From NCBI GenBank assembly GCA_949282745.1, contig CASDQM010000007.1:1-33990 (forward strand): a stretch of DNA of 33,990 nt, in the 5' to 3' direction. Made by a program: the position numbers and the translations under genes. Below the pieces are notes generated by a model. That model was not told the DNA's origin, did no database searches, and worked only from the letters and a program-made list of their open reading frames with translations. The DNA comes from an uncultured Sutterella sp. (lineage in GTDB: Bacteria; Pseudomonadota; Gammaproteobacteria; Burkholderiales; Burkholderiaceae_F). Shown here in pieces: positions 1-6,719 of this stretch (within the stretch, counting starts at the first letter, position 1; each line of letters starts with the position of its first letter).

Positions 1-93
1 AATCGCCATTGGGTGGCCCCCATCGAACTATCGTTGGACGTTCGAACGTCGGATAAGAAGCTGGAGTTTGATGAGGATTGAGAGAGTGCTCTT
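1..93. other. Non-coding stretch with a 14-bp perfect palindrome
   Basis: No gene is supported here. Positions 37-50 form the perfect palindrome GACGTTCGAACGTC. Its role is unknown; it could be an operator or a chance palindrome. Confidence 0.3.
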
Positions 94-252
94 TCACCCC
101 TTGACACCTGAGGACATAAGAAACCTATAGTGGTAATGAGCTTCCTGAACCTTGACGTTATAGACGAGCGCCTGCGCCGCCGACCACGTAAAGTAGACTT
201 CGGAAGACGTCTTGTTGACGAATTCGGCGGGAAAGCGGTAGTCGTAGCTCAT
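94..252 (-). pseudogene. Short ORF, probably the 5' remnant of a truncated gene
   Basis: A 52-codon minus-strand ORF starting MSYDYRFPAEFVNKTSSEVY, with a modest AAGG just before its ATG. The first ~37 codons use the C/G-ending codons typical of the real genes here (down to about position 141). The last ~15 codons switch to AT-ending and rare codons (including AGG) before a TGA. I read this as the start of a real gene cut by a rearrangement and run into unrelated DNA, but a small intact hypothetical gene is possible. No family is recognised. Confidence 0.35.
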
Positions 253-349
253 GCCTTGGAATCAGTTGGAACAGTTGAGATTACGAAGTATCGCACATTT
301 CTGTGAGGTTTAGAGCTGGGTGTCTCAAAAGATTTTCACGCTTACGCGC

Positions 350-403
350 GGCCTGCTTGACCCCACCCTTTCGCTTCGCGAAAGAATGGGGAATGCGCAG
401 GCC
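350..403. repeat. Three-tier nested hairpin
   Basis: Three nested inverted repeats share one axis: GGCCTGC (350-356) with GCAGGCC (397-403), CCCCA (361-365) with TGGGG (387-391), and CTTTCGC (368-374) with GCGAAAG (378-384) around a TTC loop. The plus strand then reads TTTCGTTC. It could be the terminator of a lost plus-strand gene or a structured repeat element. The rest of 253-490 holds no supported gene. Confidence 0.5.
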
Positions 404-431
404 TTTCGTTCAAACCTTCGCCCCAATAACG

Positions 432-463
432 AACCGCACCCGGCCCGAGAGCCGGATGCGGTT
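432..463 (-). terminator. Hairpin terminator of the M20 amidohydrolase gene
   Basis: AACCGCACCCGGC (432-444) pairs with GCCGGATGCGGTT (451-463) with one mismatch around a 6-nt loop, 28 nt beyond the stop of the minus-strand gene. The U-tract is weak in both directions, so Rho-independent activity is likely but not certain. Confidence 0.6.
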
Positions 464-490
464 TATTCGTCATGCGGGGTTGAGTGTGTC

Positions 491-1591
491 TCAGCCGAGC
501 ACGCGGTGCGTCATGTCGACGAAGACCTTCACGCCGTTTTCAAGGTACTTCGGATCGAACGACATGTTCGCGGCATGCAGACCCGGCGTGGCGCCGACGC
601 CCACGCCGAAGTAGGCGGCCTTGATCGAGGGCTTCGCCATCTTGAAGTTGTGGAAGTCTTCGCCACCGCCGCCGCAGTCCTTGGCAAGGGCTTCCTTGCC
701 GAAGAGCGAGACGATGCTTTCGGCCACCATGGCCTTGAAGTCGTCGTCGTATTCGGCCGCGGGGCAGGAGCCGCGTTCCGTCACGACGGCCGTGGCGCCG
801 AAGGCGGCGGCCGTGTTTTCGACGGCGCGCTTGAAGGCGGCGCGCACTTCGTCGGCAAGCGCGTTCGTGCCGGCGCGGCAGTCGAACGTGAGGCTCGCGT
901 GCGGCGGAACCGTGTTCGTGGCGCCCGCATCGGCGTGGAACTGCGTGCACTTCATCGACCAGACGCCGGCCGGATTGAGCCAGATCGCCTGAACGGCCTG
1001 CACGACGGCGGTGCCGACGTCGATCGCGTTGATGCCGAGGTGCGGACGGGCGGCGTGGGCGCTGCGGCCTTCGATTTCAACGAAGGTCGTGAGCGAAGCC
1101 GAGTGCATCACGCCCGCGCAGATCTGGCCGGCGGGAACGTCCTGAATCGGACGGATGTGGGCGCCCAAGGCGTAGTCGACGTCGTCCAAAACGCCGTCCT
1201 TGATCATCGCGGTCGCGCCCGTGATGTTTTCTTCAGCGGGCTGGAAGACGAGCTTCACGGAGCCCTTCTTGATCGTTCCGACCAGACGGCTCGCGGCGGC
1301 AAGGAGCATCGCCGTGTGCGAGTCGTGACCGCAGGCGTGAATGGCGCATTCCTCGCCGTCGATCGTAAAGGGAAGCGCGTCCATGTCGGCGCGCAGCATC
1401 AGAACCGGACCGGGCTCTTCGCCGCGGATGTAGCCGACCACGCCCGTGCCGCCCACGTTGCGGGTGACGGGAATGCCGAGCTCTTCGAGGGTCTTCGCGA
1501 CATAGGCGGAAGTCTTCACTTCCTGCATGGCGAGTTCGGGAATCTGATGGAGATCCTGCCAAAGGGCTACAGGATCGAGAATCTTGGACAT
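491..1591 (-). CDS. M20 family metallo-amidohydrolase (N-acyl amino acid / hippurate hydrolase type)
   Basis: A 366-residue cytosolic metallopeptidase-like enzyme that should cleave the amide bond of N-acylated amino acids or similar substrates. The M20D core is plain: RADMDALP (67-74), the metal-binding HACGHDSH (85-92) with Cys87, His89 and His92, QPAEE (117-121) with the catalytic Glu, His145 in GAHIRP, and a late GGGGEDF with a GLHAAN segment supplying the last metal ligand. The middle part (about 165-275) is the usual dimerisation or lid domain. Length is slightly short of typical 380-400 residues but complete. The start has AAGGAG 8 nt upstream. There is no signal peptide. The gene is monocistronic, with its own terminator. 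Exact substrate cannot be told; hippurate hydrolase, N-acetyl-amino-acid deacetylase and IAA-amino-acid hydrolase share these motifs. Confidence 0.9.
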   Translation of the reverse strand: MSKILDPVALWQDLHQIPELAMQEVKTSAYVAKTLEELGIPVTRNVGGTGVVGYIRGEEPGPVLMLRADMDALPFTIDGEECAIHACGHDSHTAMLLAAASRLVGTIKKGSVKLVFQPAEENITGATAMIKDGVLDDVDYALGAHIRPIQDVPAGQICAGVMHSASLTTFVEIEGRSAHAARPHLGINAIDVGTAVVQAVQAIWLNPAGVWSMKCTQFHADAGATNTVPPHASLTFDCRAGTNALADEVRAAFKRAVENTAAAFGATAVVTERGSCPAAEYDDDFKAMVAESIVSLFGKEALAKDCGGGGEDFHNFKMAKPSIKAAYFGVGVGATPGLHAANMSFDPKYLENGVKVFVDMTHRVLG

Positions 1592-1632
1592 GACAACTTC
1601 TCCTTCGAGTTGCGTTGTTTGGGGATATGAAA

Positions 1633-1680
1633 ATTCTAAAGGATGGCGGCGGCGCCAAGCCTAGGCAAAATACCTAGCTT
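1633..1680 (-). promoter_or_regulatory. Promoter -10 and candidate operator of the M20 gene
   Basis: Reading minus, a TAGAAT -10 hexamer lies at 1638-1633, about 41 bp before the start codon. Just upstream, where a -35 should be, is an imperfect inverted repeat AAGCCTAGG (1657-1665) / CCTAGCTT (1673-1680). This suits a LysR- or GntR-type operator, but no regulator gene is adjacent. Confidence 0.4.
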
Positions 1681-1767
1681 CCGCATTCTTTACTTTGCGT
1701 CACCGATTTTTTGCGGCGCGTCCCGCCACGCCGCGTTAGGATGGAATGGTAATCAGGGAGACTTTTT

Positions 1768-2238
1768 ATGCGACGCGCACTTCTTTCCCTCACCGCCCTT
1801 TTGCTTCTCTCGGGCTGTAGCACCTACGTCACCGTCGTGACCGATCCCGAAGGAGCCATGATTTCCGATCCGTCGGGCTCGCAGCTCTACGGTTATTCGC
1901 CCGTGCAGATCGAATACGACACGGATCTTCTGCGCAATCAGGGAGGCCTCGTTCCGGGTTACCGCGCGACCTGGCAGTCGGGCGCGACCGCCCAGACGGA
2001 ATCCCCCTTCTACATCAGCGACCTGCAGTACGGCGCCACCGTGAAGCTCGTGCGTCCCGAAGGGGCGCCGGGGCTGGAAAAGGACCTAGACTTCGCCTTG
2101 AAGCGCGCCCAGGAGCGCGCGAAGCAGGCCGAAGCCGAGCGCGACCGAGCCTACCTCTACATGGACCACGGCTGGGGTTGGGGCCCGAGCTGGGGATGGG
2201 GTCCCGGCTGGGGCATCGGCGTGGGCGTTCCTTTCTGA
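1768..2238 (+). CDS. Small lipoprotein with PEGA-like core and Trp/Gly-rich tail
   Basis: A 156-residue predicted outer-membrane or periplasmic lipoprotein. MRRALLSLTALLLLSGC is a standard lipoprotein signal, with the lipidated Cys at 17. Residues 20-60 (VTVVTDPEGAMI, then a PV...IEYD strand) resemble a small PEGA-like beta domain. Residues ~103-127 are a charged Ala/Glu/Arg helix, probably coiled coil. The last ~25 residues are a WGWGPSWGWGPGWG repeat tract. AGGGAGA precedes the ATG. It is the first of three plus-strand genes, each with its own signals. Function is unknown; the aromatic tail suggests binding of peptidoglycan, carbohydrate or membrane, which is speculation. Confidence 0.75.
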   Translation: MRRALLSLTALLLLSGCSTYVTVVTDPEGAMISDPSGSQLYGYSPVQIEYDTDLLRNQGGLVPGYRATWQSGATAQTESPFYISDLQYGATVKLVRPEGAPGLEKDLDFALKRAQERAKQAEAERDRAYLYMDHGWGWGPSWGWGPGWGIGVGVPF

Positions 2239-2287
2239 TGCCCGCCTGAGTTTCCTTTAGGTTCGCAGGAAAAATCCTTAAGCTTCG

Positions 2288-2310
2288 CGCAGGAATGCCT
2301 GCGATAGAAT
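2288..2310 (+). promoter_or_regulatory. Promoter -10 (TAGAAT) and hairpin before the rhodanese gene
   Basis: A perfect 6-bp hairpin CGCAGG-AATG-CCTGCG (2288-2303) is followed at once by the -10 hexamer TAGAAT (2305-2310), 51 bp before the rhodanese start. No convincing -35 is visible. The hairpin may mark the end of the lipoprotein transcript or act as an operator. Confidence 0.4.
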
Positions 2311-2361
2311 GCAGAACGAACCGCGGGCATTTCGTCCGCAACCTTTGTAGGAGAATTTCCG

Positions 2362-2793
2362 ATGAATCTTCGTACCCTCGCCCTCTGCGCCGCCGTCGCC
2401 GCCTCGTTCGCCTTCGGCTCCGTGCAGGCCAAGGAACCGGTCGAACCGCAACCCGCGACGCCGCTCACCTATGTGAACCCGGCCTATCACAAGATCACGC
2501 CGGACGTCGCCAAGAAGATGATGGAATCGGAAAAGGTCGTCATCCTCGACGTTCGCACGCCTGAAGAAGTGAAGACCGACGGCTACATCAAGGGCTCCGT
2601 CAACGTTCCTCTGGATCAGCTCAAGCCGGGCGTCAAGCTTGAAGCCGCTCCCGACCTCAACCAGAAGATCCTCGTTCACTGCAAGTCGGGCGTCCGCGCC
2701 GAAAAGGCTTCGAAGATCCTCGTGGAAACGGGCTACAAGAACGTCTACAACTTCTACGGCACGCTGCAGTGGCCGTTCGGCCTGACGAAGTAA
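2362..2793 (+). CDS. Secreted single-domain rhodanese
   Basis: A 143-residue sulfurtransferase-like protein exported by the Sec route: the signal peptide spans residues 1-23 with an A-x-A-like site (VQA). The rhodanese fold follows: ILDVRTPEEV (61-70), GSVNVPL (78-84), and the active-site loop HCKSGVRA (106-113), with Cys107 as the persulfide-carrying nucleophile. It should act in the periplasm on thiosulfate, cyanide or protein persulfides; single-domain periplasmic rhodaneses of this kind (PspE type) are common in proteobacteria. AGGAG lies 9 nt before the ATG. Expressed alone, between its own -10 and a strong terminator. Confidence 0.88.
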   Translation: MNLRTLALCAAVAASFAFGSVQAKEPVEPQPATPLTYVNPAYHKITPDVAKKMMESEKVVILDVRTPEEVKTDGYIKGSVNVPLDQLKPGVKLEAAPDLNQKILVHCKSGVRAEKASKILVETGYKNVYNFYGTLQWPFGLTK

Positions 2794-2811
2794 CCGCTTC
2801 GTTTGCTCGCC

Positions 2812-2846
2812 AAAGAGGGAGATCCCGCGGGGTCTCCCTTTTGTTT
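2812..2846 (+). terminator. Intrinsic terminator after the rhodanese gene
   Basis: GGGAGA pairs with TCTCCC and the inner CCC with GGG, followed by TTTTGTTT. It starts about 20 nt after the stop codon. Confidence 0.85.
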
Positions 2847-2883
2847 GCCCGCACCCCGCAAGGAATCGACGACGAAATTATTC

Positions 2884-2911
2884 TTGAGTTTCTTTTTCCA
2901 TCGGTTAGAAT
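2884..2911 (+). promoter_or_regulatory. Sigma-70-type promoter of the acetyltransferase gene
   Basis: -35 TTGAGT (2884-2889), 16-bp spacer, -10 TAGAAT (2906-2911), 34 bp before the start codon. Confidence 0.6.
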
Positions 2912-2945
2912 GCTAGAGGTTTCAGGCGTTTGAGAGGATCCTCCG

Positions 2946-3497
2946 ATGATTCTGCGCACCGAAAGAACGGTTCTTCGTCCGTGGCGGCCAAGCGACCTTC
3001 CCGCCTTCGAAAAGCTTTGCGCCGATCCGCGCGCCATGCGCTATTTTCCGCGCACGTTGCCGCCCGAGATGGCCGACGCGCTTGCGCGGCGCCTGATCGA
3101 CGACATGGAGCGAAACGGCTTCGGAGCCTGGGCGCTCGAAATTCCCGGCGTTGCGGACTTCGCAGGGTTCGTGGGGCTCGGCATTCCCACTTTCCGCTCC
3201 GAATGGCGCGAAATCCTCTGGCGGCTCGATCCCGCCCACTGGCATCAGGGCTACGCGACGGAGGCCGCGGAAAAGGTCCTCGAGGCGGCCTTTGAGACCT
3301 TCGACTTTCACGAGGTCGTGGCGTTCACCTCCTACTGGAACGTTCCGTCGATTCGCCTCATGCGGCGCCTCGGCATGAAGCGCGACTGGGCGGGCGACTT
3401 CAATCACCCTGCTCTTCCCGTCACGCATCCGCTTGCACGGCACTGTCTCTTCCGCATGAGCCGTCGCCGCTGGTCATCGCAGTTCGACGACTTCTAA
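2946..3497 (+). CDS. GNAT family N-acetyltransferase (RimJ/RimL-like)
   Basis: A 183-residue acetyl-CoA-dependent acyltransferase. The N-terminus LRTERTVLRPWRPSDLPAF is the standard opening of the RimJ/RimL group. WRLDPAHWHQGYATEAAEK (92-110) carries the acetyl-CoA pyrophosphate-binding Q/R-x-x-G-x-A loop, here QGYATEA at 101-107. A later SIRLMRRLGM segment is the C-terminal part of the fold. The natural acceptor could be a ribosomal-protein N-terminus, an amine or a drug; sequence alone does not say. GAGAGGA is 8 nt before the ATG. Bounded by its own promoter and terminator, so it is a single-gene unit. Confidence 0.88.
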   Translation: MILRTERTVLRPWRPSDLPAFEKLCADPRAMRYFPRTLPPEMADALARRLIDDMERNGFGAWALEIPGVADFAGFVGLGIPTFRSEWREILWRLDPAHWHQGYATEAAEKVLEAAFETFDFHEVVAFTSYWNVPSIRLMRRLGMKRDWAGDFNHPALPVTHPLARHCLFRMSRRRWSSQFDDF

Positions 3498-3536
3498 GCA
3501 CCCTTCGAGAAGACAAATCGGTCTTCCCTACAGCAG

Positions 3537-3576
3537 AAAGGCTCGGAACTCCGAGAAGTTCCGAGCCTTTGTTTTT
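3537..3576 (+). terminator. Strong intrinsic terminator, probably bidirectional
   Basis: A perfect 14-bp stem (AAAGGCTCGGAACT at 3537-3550 with its complement at 3557-3570), 6-nt loop, then TTTGTTTTT. It lies between convergent genes (acetyltransferase and flavin reductase) and could serve both. Confidence 0.92.
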
Positions 3577-3628
3577 GGCTCTTCACCCGCCCGGTGAGGA
3601 CGGGTGAGGATCATCGAAGGCGAAGAGG

Positions 3629-5383
3629 TTACTTCGCGGCTTCGGCAGCGGCCTTACCGGCGATGCGGCCAAAGACGATGATGTCCGTGTAGGCATTGCC
3701 GCCGAGGCGGTTCGTGCCGTGCGTGACACCGGTGACTTCACCCGCGGCCCAGAGACCCGGGATGACCTTGCCTTCCTTCGTCAAGGCCTGAGCCTTTTCG
3801 TTGATGCGGATGCCGCCCATGGTGTGGTGGGTCGACGGCACGGCCTTGATCACGTAGTACTTGCCCTGGCTCATGTCCATGAGGCCGCCACGGTGATGGA
3901 AGTCCTTGTCGTTGCCCTTGCCGGCCATGGAGGTGACGCGGTCAACGGTCTTCTTCAGCTGATCGAACGGGATCTTCGTGAAGTCGGCGATGCATTTAAG
4001 GTCATCGCAGGTCGCCATGATGCCCTGTTTCGTGAAGGCTTCGTATTCGGTCGTGTGCGTGCCGACCGTGTTGGAGATCTTGCCGATGTTGTCGTTCCAG
4101 AGAACCCAGCAGTAGCCGCCCGTCTGCTTCAGGATGGCTTCGGAGAGCACGTCGCGGCGGTCGAGTTCTTCCACGAAGCGCTTGCCTTCCTGGTTGAGCA
4201 TGATGGCGCCGTCAAAGCGGGAGTCGGCGATCAGTTCGATCACGCCCGAGATCGGGTCGCAGATCGGGTAGGTCTGGATGTAGCCCATGTTGACGAGTTC
4301 GGCACCGGCCTTTTCGGCGATGTAGAGGGCTTCACCCGTGGTACCCGGAGCGTCGGTCGTCATGAAGCGTTCGTCGATCTTCGGGTTGTACTTCTTGACC
4401 ATTTCCTTGTTCGCGCCGAAGCCGCCCGTGGCGAGAACCACGCCGCCCTTGGCGTTGAACGTGTATTCGGCACCGTGCATCGTGGCCTTGACGCCCGAGA
4501 CGCGGCCGTCCTTGTCAAGGATGAGGTCCGTCATCTTCATGTTCGTGATGACGGGGATGCCGAGTTCGTCGGCCTTGGCCTGGAACTTCGTGATGAATTC
4601 CGTGCCGGTGTGGCCGACCGGAATCAGGGCGCGCTTGCGGCTGTGGCCGCCGAAGAAGAAGAGGTTGTCGTCTTCAAAGCGGACGCCGAGGTAGTCGCGG
4701 CACCAGAGAGCGGCGTCGAGAGCCTGATGCGTCATCACGTTGATGACCTTCATGTCGCCCTTGCCGTCACCGCCCTTGAACGTGTCCTGAGCGTGGAGTT
4801 CGGGAGAGTCGTCGTTGATGCCGAGCTTGGGCTGGACCCAGTTCTTCGCGGCGTTCATTTCAGCGCCGGAGATGAGGGAGTTGCCGCCGACGGCGGGCAT
4901 CTTTTCAAGCAGAACGACGTTCGCGCCGGCGTTCTTGGCTTCGATGGCGGCCGAGAAACCGGCACCGCCCGCGCCGACCACGACGACGTCATACGAAGAG
5001 GTCTTGGGGAGATCCTTGGCGACCTTCTTGATGGCCTTCTTGTCGGCCTTCGAGAGCGTGACGCCGGCCTTCTTGGCGGCGTCCTTCACGGCGTCAAGGA
5101 AGCCCTTGGAGGTGAACGTGGCGCCCGAAATCACGTCGAGGTCGGCCGAGTTCGTGGCGATGACCTGATCCTTCAGGTCCGTGTAAACGCCGCGGGCAAG
5201 AACCTTGTTTTCCTGTTCCTTCACGACCTTGATGTCGGTGATCTTGCCGCCGTCAAACGTGACGGAAACCGTCACGTCGCCGTGCTTGCCCACGCCCGTG
5301 CCTTCCGCCGTAACGGCGGCGGCCATGGCGCCGCCCGCAAAAACCGTGGCGATCAAGGCCGTAACCAACGTCTTCTTCATCAT
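3629..5383 (-). CDS. Secreted FMN/FAD flavocytochrome-c-type reductase (fumarate/urocanate reductase family)
   Basis: A 584-residue periplasmic respiratory reductase that should pass electrons to a C=C double bond of fumarate, urocanate or a related acid. Start chosen at MMKKTLVTAL, which opens a clean Sec signal peptide (cleavage near AMA-AA, 20-23); upstream in-frame codons would spoil it. Residues 26-110 are an FMN-binding domain with the covalent flavinylation motif D83..SGAT89. A linker is followed by the FAD domain: DVVVVGAGGAGFSAA (132-146), GGNSLISGAEMNAA, LNQEGKRFVEELDRRD with Arg410 matching the catalytic arginine of fumarate reductases, HHTMGG (519-524) and the closing GEVTGVTHGTNRLGGNA. 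There is no heme-binding CxxCH, so a separate cytochrome must feed it. The substrate is undetermined. Controlled, I infer, by the TetR gene upstream. Confidence 0.9.
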   Translation of the reverse strand: MMKKTLVTALIATVFAGGAMAAAVTAEGTGVGKHGDVTVSVTFDGGKITDIKVVKEQENKVLARGVYTDLKDQVIATNSADLDVISGATFTSKGFLDAVKDAAKKAGVTLSKADKKAIKKVAKDLPKTSSYDVVVVGAGGAGFSAAIEAKNAGANVVLLEKMPAVGGNSLISGAEMNAAKNWVQPKLGINDDSPELHAQDTFKGGDGKGDMKVINVMTHQALDAALWCRDYLGVRFEDDNLFFFGGHSRKRALIPVGHTGTEFITKFQAKADELGIPVITNMKMTDLILDKDGRVSGVKATMHGAEYTFNAKGGVVLATGGFGANKEMVKKYNPKIDERFMTTDAPGTTGEALYIAEKAGAELVNMGYIQTYPICDPISGVIELIADSRFDGAIMLNQEGKRFVEELDRRDVLSEAILKQTGGYCWVLWNDNIGKISNTVGTHTTEYEAFTKQGIMATCDDLKCIADFTKIPFDQLKKTVDRVTSMAGKGNDKDFHHRGGLMDMSQGKYYVIKAVPSTHHTMGGIRINEKAQALTKEGKVIPGLWAAGEVTGVTHGTNRLGGNAYTDIIVFGRIAGKAAAEAAK

Positions 5384-5477
5384 AATTTTTTCCACACCTT
5401 TGTGATCTGCCGAAGCGCCCCATTCCGACGCCTCGGTCAAACAAAAGAAAAACTCCCGCAACTTCGGAAGCGAGTGG

Positions 5478-5506
5478 AGTATATTCGACCGTTTGGTCGG
5501 TTTCCA
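5478..5506 (-). promoter_or_regulatory. Proximal promoter of the flavin reductase
   Basis: Reading minus: -35 TGGAAA (5506-5501), 17-bp spacer, -10 TATACT (5483-5478), about 95 nt before the start codon. The spacer is almost wholly occupied by a TetR-type palindrome, the classic position for repression. Confidence 0.65.
5486..5500. promoter_or_regulatory. TetR-type operator O1
   Basis: CGACCGTTTGGTCGG: half-sites CGACC and GGTCG form an imperfect palindrome inside the -35/-10 spacer of the reductase promoter. It shares its half-site with O2 at 5585-5600, so both are probably bound by the adjacent TetR protein. Confidence 0.7.
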
Positions 5507-5584
5507 GTCCGCACTAACCCTAAGATTCTCATCTTTCCCTTTCTCAGAGGGCGAGACAGCCTCCTAGGCATTTTCACTAGTTCA

Positions 5585-5600
5585 CCGACCGATCGGTCGG
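5585..5600. promoter_or_regulatory. TetR-type operator O2, perfect 16-bp palindrome
   Basis: CCGACCGATCGGTCGG is a perfect inverted repeat with the same CGACC/GGTCG half-sites as O1, centred 100 bp from it. It directly follows (minus direction) the TACAAT -10 at 5608-5603, so it would cover that promoter's start site. Confidence 0.75.
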
Positions 5601-5602
5601 AA

Positions 5603-5608
5603 ATTGTA
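5603..5608 (-). promoter_or_regulatory. Candidate distal promoter (-10) of the flavin reductase
   Basis: TACAAT on the minus strand immediately upstream of O2. No good -35 is visible, so this is weaker than the proximal promoter. Confidence 0.35.
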
Positions 5609-5673
5609 TTTTGGAGAAGGTCGGCAAAAGTCGGCTATGCGGGTGAGAAGGCGGGATTTCACCTCGCCCCGAC

Positions 5674-6297
5674 TCAGACGCGCTCGAGGAGCGCGCGCAT
5701 TTCGGCGAAGACGGCCTCCTTCTGATCGGCCGTCATGCCGTCGAGCGAAAACTTGCGGGTAAAGAAGAGCCCCTCCATCGCCATGAGGCAGAAGATGACT
5801 TTGGAGCGCACCCGGAAGGGAAGCGCTTCGGCCCGCGCGATGAGGCGGCGGTACCAGGCGCGCACGGGCTCGAGCAATTCCGGGTCGTGCGATGCGAGGG
5901 CCAAAAGGCTCACCCCCACCTGCGCCCACTCGCTGCTGTCGGCATCGAATTCCCGAAACCAGCGCACGTAGGCGGCGATGAGAGCACGCCCTTTCGCCTC
6001 TTCGTCGTTGCGCTCGGCTTCGCTCAGGTTCGAGAGCGCCCAGGCCTCGTTTCGGCACAGGCGCCCGTTCATGTGCTCGGCATACTCTTCGATGAGCGCC
6101 TGAAGAAGGGCCCGACGGGTCTTGAAGTGGTACATCACGGCGCCCTTGCTTTTTTCGCACCGCAGGGCGAGCTGATCCATGCTGAGGCGGTCGATCCCGC
6201 GCTCCACAATCAGTTCCCGCGCCGCACGCAGCATGGCCGCGCGCGTCATTTTGGCTTTGTCGGACGACATGAGGTTCCCGGCTCCGTGAGTTTTCAA
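5674..6297 (-). CDS. TetR/AcrR family transcriptional regulator (adjacent to flavin reductase)
   Basis: A DNA-binding repressor-type protein, 207 residues if it starts at the TTG at 6297, which has AGGAAG 6 nt upstream. An ATG at 6270 (198 residues, MSSDKAKM) is the alternative and has a weaker ribosome site. The TetR N-terminal domain is clear: helix TRAAMLRAARELIVERGI (18-35), HTH SMDQLALRCEKSKGAVMYHF (39-58). The C-terminal ligand domain has no recognisable signature. It is transcribed toward the flavin reductase, and the intergenic space holds two TetR-type palindromes, one within the reductase promoter. I infer it represses the reductase until a substrate or related acid is sensed. A gene-proximal half-site (6311-6325) suggests autoregulation. 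Confidence 0.88.
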   Translation of the reverse strand: MKTHGAGNLMSSDKAKMTRAAMLRAARELIVERGIDRLSMDQLALRCEKSKGAVMYHFKTRRALLQALIEEYAEHMNGRLCRNEAWALSNLSEAERNDEEAKGRALIAAYVRWFREFDADSSEWAQVGVSLLALASHDPELLEPVRAWYRRLIARAEALPFRVRSKVIFCLMAMEGLFFTRKFSLDGMTADQKEAVFAEMRALLERV

Positions 6298-6310
6298 AAT
6301 TTTCTTCCTG

Positions 6311-6402
6311 ACGGACCGACCGAACCCTCCCCTTCTCGGGGCAAAGCCGCATCACAAAGTCCGTTCGAGCGTGACGGTCATTGTATAGGAAAGAAGACCG
6401 TC
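6311..6402 (-). promoter_or_regulatory. Promoter region of the TetR gene with operator-like repeats
   Basis: A TATACAAT -10 reads on the minus strand at 6387-6380. It is enclosed by the inverted repeat GACGGTC (6373-6379) / GACCGTC (6396-6402). Closer to the gene, ACGGACCGACCGAAC (6311-6325) contains the ACCGACCGA half-site seen in O2. Both suggest autoregulation; no good -35 is visible. Confidence 0.4.
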
Positions 6403-6719
6403 CCTAGGAAACCGATCCGATCCCAGCACCGGGGAGTCGTCCGAAAAGGCACGAAAGCGAATAAGCCGTAATTCTTTGTTTCTTCGTTTTCAGAACATCA
6501 ATTTTTCTCCTGACGTTTTCTCTTTCTCACCTTTCGAGGCTTTTCGAGGACTTTCCCGACGTCGATTTATCCTCCGTCAAAATTTCTACGGATTCCCCTT
6601 CACTTTCCCGTATTTCCTCACCAAAATAATAGGTAAGAAAAAAGGATGCGCCGTGATGCGGATCCTGCCGGCATCGCACCTGAAGGGTGCCGGACAACCA
6701 TTCACTGTTGGAGGACTTT
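6403..6719. other. Intergenic region before the universal stress gene
   Basis: About 320 bp without a gene. It is more AT-rich than its surroundings in 6470-6640, as expected for a promoter and leader. A small hairpin GCACC-TGAAG-GGTGC (6676-6690) sits 22 nt before the ribosome site of the stress gene and overlaps a competing CCGGCA/TGCCGG pairing. I could not fix a promoter. Confidence 0.35.

Noticed and set aside
3719-5725. A 668-codon plus-strand open frame antisense to the flavin reductase
   Set aside because: Low-complexity Val/Asp/Gly/His/Arg translation without motifs; mirror of the real gene.
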